A DNA stretch of 64,000 nt from a virus. The position numbers and the translations under genes are program-made. Positions 38,658-46,071 of the stretch are shown one piece after another (positions within the stretch are counted from its first letter, which is position 1; each line of letters begins with the position of its first letter). Where the stretch lies: positions 22,307 through 86,306 of IMG/VR virus record IMGVR_UViG_3300042332_001215; one strand, given 5' to 3'. The notes under the pieces are model-generated. The model saw only the letters and a list, made by a program, of their open reading frames with translations. It was not told where the DNA came from and searched no databases.

Positions 38658-38846
38658 TTAAAGCGGCTGTGAAGTTTTATTCCGATTATTTTCTTCTTCA
38701 ATAAAGTCAATTAACATTTGAATGTAAATATCTCGTTCCCAAGGAAGCATTATTTCAACCTCAGTCAATGACCACTTATGGTGTTGCAATAATATAAAGT
38801 TAGTCCGAAAATAATTTTCTAGCGTTTGGTGAGCTAGAGCTATGCG
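38658..38846 (-). CDS. 51: gp51-like frame, probably made only as a gp26-gp51 frameshift fusion
   Basis: A 62-codon frame, in the -1 frame of the gp26 gene, from the slippery site to TAA 38658. It encodes R-I-A-L-A-H-Q-T-L-E-N-Y-F, then HHKWSLTEVEIMLPWERD and IQMLIDFIEEENNRN. The L-P-W-E-R-D-I-Y and E-E-E-N pattern resembles the short gp51 baseplate-hub catalyst found after gp26 in T4-like phages. No ATG or GTG exists in frame before the conserved block; the first ATG is at codon 33, inside it. A T TTT TTC heptamer in the gp26 frame lies at the right place for a -1 shift. The next gene starts 3 bp after its stop. Confidence 0.72.
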   Translation of the reverse strand, partial: RIALAHQTLENYFRTNFILLQHHKWSLTEVEIMLPWERDIYIQMLIDFIEEENNRNKTSQPL

Positions 38847-39550
38847 AAAAAAGATGCAAGACCCTCAATAACAACTTCATTTTCCTTCTTTGTATTTGGA
38901 TTCATAATAGTTACAGTATGACTCAGTTTAGGCATAGTCTCAAAGAACTTCTGAACTTTCAAGAATTGACTGGTATCAAGACTATCCAAAAATTCATCAA
39001 TCTCTTTTTTACTAAAGCTCTTAACTTCAAATACATCTTCGCCTTCAATAACTTGATCAATGCAGGAAGTAGCAAGATCAAATACATCTTCAGATTTCAT
39101 GTTTCCAGTAAAATTATTCTGGACAAACATTTCCATACTTGGATATTTCATAACCAAAGAAATAGAATCAGTAAGTGAAATAATTCTTTCATGATCATCT
39201 GACTTCTTAATTTGAATATCTTCAACATTAAGAGTAACTGGAACTGCAGTCTCACCATCATCTGGACAAGTAATATTCAGTTCGATTTCTTCCCCAACTG
39301 ATTTAGCACGAATATTCAGAAACAAATATTCAATATCAAAAACAGCTAGGTCATCAACTTTTAATTTAGTTTGAATGCAATTTTTCAAAATAGCTTTGAC
39401 TGCATTGATCATCTGTTTTTCATCTTCAGATTCCATAGCAAGGAGAAGAATTTTTTCTTCTTTAACTAGGAATGGACGATACTTAATTTTTTGACCAGTT
39501 GAAGGAAGTTCCAACTCATATGTCGGTGCAACTAATTTAGGTAAAGGCAT
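38840..39550 (-). CDS. 26: Baseplate hub protein gp26-like (tail-assembly-chaperone type)
   Basis: 236 aa. MPLPKLVAPTYELELPSTGQ, KYRPFLVKEEKILLLAMES, then DLAVFDIEYLFLNIRAKSVGE: the T4 gp26 family layout. In T4 it is a hub-assembly protein. The C-terminus ...EGLASFFA ends at TAG 38840. Codons TCT-TTT-TTC just before the stop form a slippery heptamer that lets ribosomes enter the gp51 frame. The order gp26, gp51 frame, tape-measure-like gene is like G, GT, H in lambda. The N-terminal 60 residues, a strand pair then helices, also fit a tail-assembly chaperone fold; that is inference. Confidence 0.85.
   Translation of the reverse strand: MPLPKLVAPTYELELPSTGQKIKYRPFLVKEEKILLLAMESEDEKQMINAVKAILKNCIQTKLKVDDLAVFDIEYLFLNIRAKSVGEEIELNITCPDDGETAVPVTLNVEDIQIKKSDDHERIISLTDSISLVMKYPSMEMFVQNNFTGNMKSEDVFDLATSCIDQVIEGEDVFEVKSFSKKEIDEFLDSLDTSQFLKVQKFFETMPKLSHTVTIMNPNTKKENEVVIEGLASFFA
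38846..38852 (-). promoter_or_regulatory. Probable programmed -1 ribosomal frameshift site (T TTT TTC)
   Basis: In the gp26 reading frame the minus strand reads ...GCA TCT TTT TTC GCA TAG. The seven bases T-TTT-TTC fit the X-XXY-YYZ rule exactly and lie two codons before the gp26 stop. A -1 shift continues as CGC ATA GCT CTA and stays open for 62 codons. Confidence 0.72.
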
Positions 39551-39582
39551 ATTAAATTATAATATAATTTTGAATTATTTAG

Positions 39583-40419
39583 TTAATCAACAACAGTACG
39601 CCATTCACTACTAGCTTTAACACTTCCTCCAGTTTGAGATGCAGGGACTGCCATATCATATTCAAAGGTAACTTGAATTTTGACTAATTGAGAAGATCCA
39701 CTACTCAAAGGAATAGCAGAGATAGTAGTTGGAAATGCGTTTTTTAATCTTACCGAATACTTCTGGATTGCTTGACCAAAACCAGATTCTACAATATCAA
39801 ATTTAGAAAGGTCAGTTCCAGGAAAAATACTACTGATAGGAACTTGTTTAAATGCTTTTGGTTTATTTGGATCTGATAAATCTCTTATAGAATTTTGCTT
39901 ACTACTAGAAAATCTTTCCAATTTTATTACCACAATATCCAAAGTATAATCATCTTTATATCTTGTTCTTCCTAGGTCATTTATAGCATTAATGTTTGGA
40001 CCTCTTCTATTTACAGTATTAGATGATACTCCACTATAAATGTAGTTACCCCATGAATCAAATATCTGTCGTATCTCAGAATCTGCATCCGAGATAAAAG
40101 ACATTGTAATTTCATTATTTACAATTCCATATGCATATTTCATATTAGGACTATTTGTAATTCTAAAGTCTCCAGTAGAAATTGAATATCCTGGAATTGT
40201 ACACTCATCTGCATATAATCTTAGTAGATTAGTAAGAGAATAAGGTGAGTTTAAATTATTAGAATAGTTTCTAGTAAATACACTTGTCAAAAAACTAGAA
40301 CCTGAGTTTCCAATTAGAAACTGAACATCATAAAAATTTGTTAGCGAGAAGCCGTACTTTGCTACATGAGATCTAAATTGTTGAAAATTATTAATGTCTC
40401 TATTGATAATATCACTCAT
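39583..40419 (-). CDS. 54: Baseplate tail-tube initiator, gp54-like
   Basis: 278 aa from ATG 40419 (MSDIINRDINNFQQF), which has GGAG 9 nt upstream and overlaps the upstream stop by ATGA; an earlier in-frame ATG would overlap the upstream gene. The C-terminal half (RYKDDYTLDIVVIKLE; GTDLSKFDIVESGFGQ; YSVRLKNAFPTTIS; LVKIQVTFEYD) carries the tail-tube fold signature shared by gp19, gp48 and gp54: a central Y-x-V-x-F/L-x-N-x-(F/Y)-P strand and a final V-x-F-x-Y-D strand. gp54 nucleates tube polymerisation on the baseplate. It is next to gp4 and opposite gp48. Confidence 0.8.
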   Translation of the reverse strand: MSDIINRDINNFQQFRSHVAKYGFSLTNFYDVQFLIGNSGSSFLTSVFTRNYSNNLNSPYSLTNLLRLYADECTIPGYSISTGDFRITNSPNMKYAYGIVNNEITMSFISDADSEIRQIFDSWGNYIYSGVSSNTVNRRGPNINAINDLGRTRYKDDYTLDIVVIKLERFSSSKQNSIRDLSDPNKPKAFKQVPISSIFPGTDLSKFDIVESGFGQAIQKYSVRLKNAFPTTISAIPLSSGSSQLVKIQVTFEYDMAVPASQTGGSVKASSEWRTVVD

Positions 40420-40979
40420 CTTTTTGAATCTCCCCAAACATAGGATTTACTTACTTGCTTATATGATCCTCTTTGCCTACTAACAAAACTTTCCAATGGC
40501 AGGAAGATAGATTTTATCCAATCTTCACTATTTATTTTAAATAATGGTGTTTCAAGACCTTCATAAACATAATTATGAAAGCACTGTTTAGGAATTGTTG
40601 GTCGTCCATCTATAATACTTTGTAATACTTTATACCTAGTAGGATAATTTAGATAATGAAGATTTGCTCCGAAAAATTTTCGCCCCCCTTGTAACATATA
40701 GACTAAAGGAAACTCATCATAATACGGAAGTTTCTTTGCCCATGTTGCATTGTATTCAAACAGATATAGATTTCCTCCAGATGGAATTAAAGTTTCATCT
40801 AGAGTAACCAGAGTCTTATAGATATCATTTTTTCTCGCTATTTCAGCAACAGTATCCTTATACCAGCTATAAGATAATGTATAAAAACCTTTTTGTTTTT
40901 TCTTTGCTATCTCATCTACTTGTTCAAATATACTGAGATTTGAATCTCTTTTTGTTCTAGCCGATACTTCTCTTCTCAT
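40416..40979 (-). CDS. Conserved-type phage protein of unknown function (187 aa)
   Basis: Begins MRREVSARTKRDSNLSIF. Motifs visible: LYLFEYNATWAKKLPYYDEFPLVYML, then GANLHYLNYPTRYKVLQSI and a basic C-terminus (GSYKQVSKSYVWGDSKR). I believe this pattern recurs in T4-like cyanophages but cannot name a T4 counterpart. It lies between gp4 and gp54 with 4-bp overlaps on both sides, so it is translated with them and is probably a head-tail or baseplate completion protein. A DNA-end or neck function is possible but not shown. Confidence 0.65.
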   Translation of the reverse strand: MRREVSARTKRDSNLSIFEQVDEIAKKKQKGFYTLSYSWYKDTVAEIARKNDIYKTLVTLDETLIPSGGNLYLFEYNATWAKKLPYYDEFPLVYMLQGGRKFFGANLHYLNYPTRYKVLQSIIDGRPTIPKQCFHNYVYEGLETPLFKINSEDWIKSIFLPLESFVSRQRGSYKQVSKSYVWGDSKR

Positions 40980-41413
40980 ACTTTTAACTCCGATTCTGTG
41001 AGGATTTTAAATTTCCACATTTTATCATCACAGAATTCTTTAGCAGCTTTCCATTTAGCTTGGTTTTTTACATACTCAGTAACTTCATAGATGTAACTTT
41101 TGGTTTGTCTCTGAGGTTTTTTGGGAGGAACAGTCTGCTTGCTAGGTTTGATTTCGATCAAATACTTTGTTATATCGCCATTTGAATCTTGAATTTTCAC
41201 ATAGAAATCTACATAGTATCTATGAATTCTGTTGTCCAATGGAGACCTATATGGAATAACAATTTCTTCAGATCCCCATTCCAGAACATTTGGTCTTGTG
41301 TCACAATACTTCATAAACTTTAGTTCCCAGGAAGACCTATAGATTATATTTCTATAGTTTCCTTTGTACTTATGAATATTCTTTGGGATAAATTTTCCCT
41401 TTAAAGTATTCAT
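40976..41413 (-). CDS. 4: Head completion protein, gp4-like
   Basis: 145 aa from ATG 41413 (MNTLKGKFIPKNIHKYKGN). The upstream ATG 41434 lies almost at the predicted late transcription start, so the shorter form is preferred. The pattern Y-R-S-S-W-E-L-K-F-M-K-Y, VLEWGSEEIVIPY, HRYYVDFYVK and KYLIEIKPSKQ is T4 gp4/gp50. The E-W-G-S-E-E-x-V-I-P-Y, D-F, E-I-K-P layout is that of a TnsA-like PD-(D/E)XK nuclease fold. In T4 it is needed to complete DNA-filled heads before tail joining. Confidence 0.88.
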   Translation of the reverse strand: MNTLKGKFIPKNIHKYKGNYRNIIYRSSWELKFMKYCDTRPNVLEWGSEEIVIPYRSPLDNRIHRYYVDFYVKIQDSNGDITKYLIEIKPSKQTVPPKKPQRQTKSYIYEVTEYVKNQAKWKAAKEFCDDKMWKFKILTESELKV

Positions 41414-41418
41414 AAATA
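41411..41418 (+). promoter_or_regulatory. Late promoter CATAAATA for gp48/gp53
   Basis: CATAAATA on the plus strand 31-38 nt before the ATG of gp48, overlapping the start codon of gp4. It is half of a divergent pair; the other octamer is at 41445-41452 on the minus strand. Confidence 0.55.
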
Positions 41419-41444
41419 TTATTATAATGGGCATATCATAAAAT

Positions 41445-41452
41445 ATTTATGT
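41445..41452 (-). promoter_or_regulatory. Late promoter CATAAATA for gp4 and downstream genes
   Basis: CATAAATA on the minus strand, 32 nt before ATG 41413, overlapping the first codons of gp48 on the other strand. The two octamers face away from each other across 41 bp. Confidence 0.55.
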
Positions 41453-42441
41453 CAACTAGAGCAAGTAAAGACTATAATACAGAAGATGCCTACAGTTCCA
41501 CTGATTTTAAAGAGGGATTATATTGGCCTGATGTAAACAACATGCATGACATGTTAAAAATTAACATTGTTGAATATTTGCCCATCGCAAAATCTACTGT
41601 TGGTGCTACAAGTCAATTCACAAATATTTCAAATATTCAAAGTCAAACTCAAGTATTTGAAATCGGAACTAATGCAAATAAAAGAAATAAAAAAACATTA
41701 TCTACTGTAATGCTTCCAGTTCCAAATGACATTAACTATGCAGATCAATTACAGTGGGGATCTGAGGCATTAGGAATACTTGGAAAAATGGCACCAGCTC
41801 TAGCTAAAGGTGCATTGACTGATTCTTCTGGAATGGGAGATAAACTTAGTAAATTGGCGGGAGCAGGAACTCCAGAATTCCTTCTAAATCAAATCGGAAA
41901 AACATCAGTATTTTCACCACAAGCTGTACAAGCTTTGACTCAAGGAATTGGAGGAGTTATTCTAAATCCTTATGAGGAACAAATCTTCAAAGGAATTGGT
42001 ATGAGAGAATTTACATTCTCTTGGAAACTTGTTCCTAGAAGTTCATCAGAGCAATCAAAAATTCATAAAATTATCAAAGCACTTAGATACTACTCACTTC
42101 CTAATTACAGTGCAAGAGTAGGAATAAATGATGGAGTAGATCAAAATATTGAAACTAATAGACTACAAGATAGATGGTTGACAGTTCCAAATATTTTTGA
42201 ACTCAATTGGGTTCAAGCTGGAACTGATAATACAATCATACAATCACTTCCAAAAATTAAACCTTGTGTACTCAAAGCTATTTCTGTAAACTATACTCCA
42301 GATAATGTTTGGGCAACTCACTTAGCTAATGGCCCTGGATTGAGTGGTCCTGCACCTGTTGCATATGATGTCAATATCAATTTTGCAGAGACAGAAATTA
42401 TAACTTCATCAGATGTATTAAGCACTGGAGGAGGATACTAA
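41449..42441 (+). CDS. 48: Baseplate tail-tube cap, gp48-like
   Basis: 330 aa. The middle and C-terminal part (EEQIFKGIGMREFTFSWKLVP; IHKIIKALRYYSLPNY; FELNWVQAGTDN; CVLKAISVNYTPDNVW; YDVNINFAETEIIT) is the gp48 pattern: a tail-tube-like barrel in which F-x-F-x-W-K-L and the final V-N-I-x-F strand are typical. gp48 caps the baseplate and, with gp54, starts the tube. First gene of a two-gene plus-strand island; the next gene starts after 1 bp. Confidence 0.88.
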   Translation: MSTRASKDYNTEDAYSSTDFKEGLYWPDVNNMHDMLKINIVEYLPIAKSTVGATSQFTNISNIQSQTQVFEIGTNANKRNKKTLSTVMLPVPNDINYADQLQWGSEALGILGKMAPALAKGALTDSSGMGDKLSKLAGAGTPEFLLNQIGKTSVFSPQAVQALTQGIGGVILNPYEEQIFKGIGMREFTFSWKLVPRSSSEQSKIHKIIKALRYYSLPNYSARVGINDGVDQNIETNRLQDRWLTVPNIFELNWVQAGTDNTIIQSLPKIKPCVLKAISVNYTPDNVWATHLANGPGLSGPAPVAYDVNINFAETEIITSSDVLSTGGGY

Positions 42442-42442
42442 A

Positions 42443-43126
42443 ATGTTTTTCGATTCTCAACCAAATTTTTACTATCCTTATAAAGGTGGAATAAAGTTAT
42501 CTAAAAATTTATTTCGTAGAGTTAGATTTAGAGATAACATTAATGCATTGTATGTTGCATCTACTAGATATACAATTCAAACAGGAGAAACACCAGAAAT
42601 AATCTCAAATAAAAAATATGGATCTCCTGAGTGGTATTGGACTATATTAATTTTAAACAACATTATAGACATTCATAATGATTGGCCAGTATCTGATTAT
42701 GAATTAGATACTGCTATAGAAAAGAAATATGGAGATGCTCAAAACGACATTCGTTTTTGGGAAACTAAAACAATCTATGATGGAGATAATTTAGTTTTGG
42801 AAGGAGGTATAATTATAGAGTATAATGAAGGAAGATCAGAGCAACAAAATGTAAATTATTATCCATCATATTATAATGAACAAAATCAATTAGTTGATGT
42901 ATTTACATTAACTACTGCAAATGGTACTGTATTAACTCGATCTCAAATTATGACCCCAGTTACCAACAGAGAATTTGAATATAGCCAAAACGAAAATAAA
43001 AGAGAAATATTTTTAATTAAACCAGAGTTTCTAACCATAATGAAGGAAGAGATTGAAACTCTATTTGCATACGATACCAAATACAAGATAGATTCTGCAG
43101 GAGTTAGATTCTCAGAAGACCCATAA
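42443..43126 (+). CDS. 53: Baseplate wedge protein, gp53-like
   Basis: 227 aa. Family signature: YVASTRYTIQTGETPEIISNKKYGSPEWYWTILILNNI then D-W-P-V-S; this LysM-like fold of gp53 holds neighbouring wedges together in the baseplate. The C-terminus (NENKREIFLIKPEFLTIMKEEIETLF) also matches. It follows gp48 by 1 bp on the plus strand and converges on the gp32 transcript. Confidence 0.9.
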   Translation: MFFDSQPNFYYPYKGGIKLSKNLFRRVRFRDNINALYVASTRYTIQTGETPEIISNKKYGSPEWYWTILILNNIIDIHNDWPVSDYELDTAIEKKYGDAQNDIRFWETKTIYDGDNLVLEGGIIIEYNEGRSEQQNVNYYPSYYNEQNQLVDVFTLTTANGTVLTRSQIMTPVTNREFEYSQNENKREIFLIKPEFLTIMKEEIETLFAYDTKYKIDSAGVRFSEDP

Positions 43127-43147
43127 AAAAGGGGGGCTTTGCCCCCC
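43125..43147 (-). terminator. Rho-independent terminator behind gp32
   Basis: Minus strand GGGGGGC-AAA-GCCCCCC followed by T6. It lies between the convergent ends of gp53 and gp32; the T-run is on the gp32 (minus) side only. Confidence 0.9.
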
Positions 43148-43156
43148 GTTGAACTA

Positions 43157-44062
43157 TCAGTCCTCTTCAGCTAGACGAGCAAAGTAACTTAGAGTGTCGT
43201 CTTCATCTTCATTGCTAGTAGAACGAGAAGAGAAGGAAGGAGCGGAAGAAGCAGCAAAAGAAGCGACATTTTCATTTACTTGAGACTCCTCATCTTCATA
43301 GGTTTCACGATCAATCTTTTGTGTTGGACGAGTGTTTAGAACCATATCCAGACGCTTTTGAAGTTCTTCAAAAGTCTTGAAGTTATTCTCAGCAGTAAAC
43401 TGAGTAAGGCTATGAGTCTTAGAATAGATCTGCTCTAGTTGATCATCATCAAAATCTCCTAGTGTACTAGGGCTAGAGAACTCAGACTTGTCATAGTTCC
43501 AGTAACCTTCAACTTTACGAAGCTTTAGTTTGAAATCAGCACCAGTCCAGAAGTCGAATGGATTGATAGGAGTTTCATCTGCAAATGCAGGTTGCATAGC
43601 TTCAGTAATCTTGTCGAAGATCTTCTTGCCAAACTTGTAAAGGAATACTTTACCTTCGTTTTCGGGGTGTGCTGGATCTTTGATTACATAAATGTTGGTG
43701 TAGTATGATAGCTTACGCTTTTGTTTGCGAGCAATCTCTTTATCCTTCTCACTACCACTGTTCCAGAGTTGGCGATTCAGTTCTCCTACTGGATCTTTCT
43801 TGTTTAGAGTGGTGAGTGAGTTTTCGATGTACCAACCACCAGGACCTTGAAAAGCATGACTCCAGACTTTGGCCCAAGGAACATCTTCGCCTTCAGGTGG
43901 GGGTAGGAAGCGGATTACAGCGTAGCCGTTGCCTGCTTTGTCCATTTCTGGCTTCCAGAGACGGTCATCAGCACCGCCTTCAGTGGAAGACATTTTTTCG
44001 ATTTCTTGTGTTAGCTTGTCAAAGGCATTGCCAGAGTTACGCTTGAGAGTTGCAAAAGACAT
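43157..44062 (-). CDS. 32: Single-stranded DNA-binding protein gp32
   Basis: 301 aa from ATG 44062 (MSFATLKRNSGNAFDKL), chosen because GGAGAATCC lies directly upstream; a frame extension to 44113 would leave no ribosome site. Recognised by the N-terminal basic LAST-like segment (LKRNSGNAF), the OB-fold core (GYAVIRFLPPP, WSHAFQGPGGWYIENSLTT, KKDPV), and the acidic Ser-rich tail (STSNEDEDDTLSYFARLAEED). In T4 this tail contacts gp59, polymerase and gp33. The usual zinc-finger Cys/His set is not seen, as is common in cyanophage gp32. It has an early promoter just upstream and a strong terminator. Confidence 0.92.
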   Translation of the reverse strand: MSFATLKRNSGNAFDKLTQEIEKMSSTEGGADDRLWKPEMDKAGNGYAVIRFLPPPEGEDVPWAKVWSHAFQGPGGWYIENSLTTLNKKDPVGELNRQLWNSGSEKDKEIARKQKRKLSYYTNIYVIKDPAHPENEGKVFLYKFGKKIFDKITEAMQPAFADETPINPFDFWTGADFKLKLRKVEGYWNYDKSEFSSPSTLGDFDDDQLEQIYSKTHSLTQFTAENNFKTFEELQKRLDMVLNTRPTQKIDRETYEDEESQVNENVASFAASSAPSFSSRSTSNEDEDDTLSYFARLAEED

Positions 44063-44124
44063 GTGGATTCTCCGTATTAGTTGTATTAGATGGATTTGGC
44101 TTGTGGACCCCAACCCATGAAACC

Positions 44125-44153
44125 ATGGTAGCAGGGTCAGACAGATTTGTCAA
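44125..44153 (-). promoter_or_regulatory. Early sigma70 promoter of gp32
   Basis: Minus strand TTGACA (44153-44148), 17-bp spacer, TACCAT (44130-44125). The -35 lies in the 3' end of the DUF1825-like gene; predicted start near 44118, leader about 55 nt. Confidence 0.7.
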
Positions 44154-44472
44154 GTCTTTCTTTGGCCTTGGAAATGTCCTTCTTCATCTGGGCAAAGATT
44201 TGTGACACATCAGTATCAGAAGAGACTCCTAGGAATACTGCTGATGCACGAAGCATTTCTACAAACTCTTCAGCATCGTTATCACTAGAATATTTTGCCC
44301 TAAAATATAATAGTTCTTGAAGTTCTACAAGTCGTTCTAGTTTTTCTAGACATTCTTTGCGATCATCTTCAGACTTTTCGTGTGGACTATACATCAAGAA
44401 AGAAATTTCTTGATACAGTTTTGTCATTTCTTCCAATTCATCACGAATTAATTCTTCTTCAAAAAAAGACAT
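44137..44472 (-). CDS. DUF1825-like protein of cyanobacteria and cyanophages
   Basis: 111 aa, all-helical and acidic: MSFFEEELIRDELEEMTKLYQEI, then a middle helix LEKLERLVELQELLYFRAKYS and the C-terminal block VSQIFAQMKKDISKAKERLD. Start MSFF-E/D, the spaced helices and the final Q-M-(x)8-K-x-x-L fit the DUF1825 family, conserved in cyanobacteria and many cyanophages, function unknown. Its ATG overlaps the end of gp59 by one base, placing it in the gp33-gp59-gp32 replication cluster. Confidence 0.7.
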   Translation of the reverse strand: MSFFEEELIRDELEEMTKLYQEISFLMYSPHEKSEDDRKECLEKLERLVELQELLYFRAKYSSDNDAEEFVEMLRASAVFLGVSSDTDVSQIFAQMKKDISKAKERLDKSV

Positions 44473-45059
44473 TAGGTTTGTACCTTAGACAAAAGTATCT
44501 GTTTGTATTTAGGTTTATCTACTGAAAGGAAAGGTTCGTATTTTACTACCTTTCTTTTCAGCTCTGGCCATAATACTGGATCTATTATTGACTTGTCGAA
44601 GTCTTTAACAAAATTTAATAATTGGTTAAATATAACCAATGTTTCCAAATTTATTGATTTGGATAGATATTTTTTTATGAGGGGAGGGTGAGTTCCCGAA
44701 GTTTTGAATATACCTTCAAAGTCAGTATCTTTCAAAAGTACATCAACATCATTAGAAAATACAAAACTCATACTTTGAATTTTTTTGAGCCAGTCGGAAT
44801 ACACAGAAAAGTTTTCTATTCTAGAAATGTCTCCTATCCAAGTATCTCCGTTTTGTGCAAAATGAGCTACAAAATATTGAATCAATTCTTCTCTATCAAA
44901 TTTTGTAGCTAATTTTTTAAAAAAGTATTTATCTTTTCTTTTTTCAAAAGACTCTAAAGTAGTTCTAGTCTTTCCATTAAAAGTAAAGAAATTGTATGAG
45001 TCTGATGTAAAATGTAGTTTTATAGCAAGATATAACTTATATACATCAAAGCCATTCAT
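44472..45059 (-). CDS. 59: Helicase loader gp59
   Basis: 195 aa, helical. MNGFDVYKLYLAIKLHF, KYFFKKLATKFDREELIQYFVAHFAQN, then KYLSKSINLETLVIFNQLLNF and DPVLWPELKRKVVKYEPFL. This is the gp59 family pattern: Y-x-x-Y-L-A-x-K-x-H-F start and a late D-P-x-x-W-P. gp59 loads the gp41 helicase on gp32-covered forked DNA. It overlaps gp33 by ATGA and lies two genes upstream of gp32, as in other T4-like cyanophages. Confidence 0.88.
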   Translation of the reverse strand: MNGFDVYKLYLAIKLHFTSDSYNFFTFNGKTRTTLESFEKRKDKYFFKKLATKFDREELIQYFVAHFAQNGDTWIGDISRIENFSVYSDWLKKIQSMSFVFSNDVDVLLKDTDFEGIFKTSGTHPPLIKKYLSKSINLETLVIFNQLLNFVKDFDKSIIDPVLWPELKRKVVKYEPFLSVDKPKYKQILLSKVQT

Positions 45060-45400
45060 AAAGGAAGTCTTGCACGAGAAGTTCTTTTCATAAAGTTCAT
45101 GCGTTGTGCATCAACTTTAAGCTTCTCCTTCAGTGGTTTTGAAATCAGTTTAGAAACATTCTCTAGTTGAATGTCATTCTCTTCACAGTAAACAAGTACT
45201 GCATCAATGTAGTTGAGGCCGCCATGATTATTCTTGACAATCTCTTCTACTTCCATGGAAAATTTAGCTGCTGTCATAAATTTATCTTCAATAAGTTGAT
45301 CAAAACACTCAGATGCATATGGAGAATTTTTGTAACAATGTTTGTCTTGTACTGGATCTTTACCAGACTTTTTTAGTCGTTTACTAGAATCCATATGCAT
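45056..45400 (-). CDS. 33: Late-transcription coactivator gp33
   Basis: 114 aa. The C-terminal two thirds (AAKFSMEVEEIVKNNHGGLNYIDAVLVYCEENDI, LISKPLKEKLK, TSRARLPL) is the gp33 core of cyanophages. gp33 bridges the RNA polymerase beta flap to the sliding clamp and is needed for sigma-gp55 transcription from the TATAAATA octamers seen in this window. The start is either ATG 45400 or 45394; no clear Shine-Dalgarno precedes either. Confidence 0.87.
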   Translation of the reverse strand: MHMDSSKRLKKSGKDPVQDKHCYKNSPYASECFDQLIEDKFMTAAKFSMEVEEIVKNNHGGLNYIDAVLVYCEENDIQLENVSKLISKPLKEKLKVDAQRMNFMKRTSRARLPL

Positions 45401-45406
45401 CTAAAA

Positions 45407-46069
45407 TTAGTGGGTGTTATTCCAATGGTCAATATATGTCATGAGAACTTTCATGTACTTCATGATATCATACTCCTGGAAGACTTGGATTTCTCCATCT
45501 TCACAAGCGATTAGAGTTACAAGTTTCTTTACTTTAATGCCAGTACGCTCATAATACATCATTGCATATGCACATTCTTGGGCAATATAGTTTTCAATCC
45601 ACTCTCTTTTCTTTGGTTCAGTGGAAGATTTAAAGTCTATGATTGCTAGTTCATTTTCGTATTCTGCAATACAATCAACTCTTCCAGCAAGTTTTAATTT
45701 ATCGCTATACAAAGCACCTTCTAGAAGATGAATATTGTTGATTTTATCTAGATAGGGCTTTAAATGTTTGAACATGAATAGAGGAAGTACTTTGGCTTTA
45801 TACTTCTCTTCATTGAATATATTATTTAGGTAATCTTCATTCATAGAATGAAGAGATGTTCCTCTAGAAGCTGCTCTTGAGGAAATGCGATTGGCTTCTT
45901 TTTCGCCAACTCGTTTCCTCCATTCTAAAATAGATTTTTTTGACTTGGCCCCAATAACAGTAGTAACGGAAGGATACTTACCCCCAGTCGGGGTGATATA
46001 GAACCTTCCGTTATCTGTTGTTTCAGCTTCAAGTTCAATTACAGGTACATTATTTAGATGAACAAACAC
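45407..46069 (-). CDS. PD-(D/E)XK exonuclease, RecB/MGME1-like
   Basis: 220 aa. Motifs in order: GKYPSVTTVIG near 30, a helix with RGTSLHSMNEDYL near 70 (motif I helix), GRVDCIAEYENELAIIDFKSSTEPK (Asp and D-x-K of the catalytic core) and QECAYAMMYYERTG (the Q-x-x-x-Y of RecB-type nucleases). A single-domain PDDEXK_1 exonuclease of the kind common in T4-like cyanophages. Possible substrates are host DNA or recombination intermediates. It lies 2 bp downstream of phoH and ahead of gp33. Confidence 0.82.
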   Translation of the reverse strand: MFVHLNNVPVIELEAETTDNGRFYITPTGGKYPSVTTVIGAKSKKSILEWRKRVGEKEANRISSRAASRGTSLHSMNEDYLNNIFNEEKYKAKVLPLFMFKHLKPYLDKINNIHLLEGALYSDKLKLAGRVDCIAEYENELAIIDFKSSTEPKKREWIENYIAQECAYAMMYYERTGIKVKKLVTLIACEDGEIQVFQEYDIMKYMKVLMTYIDHWNNTH

Positions 46070-46071
46070 TA

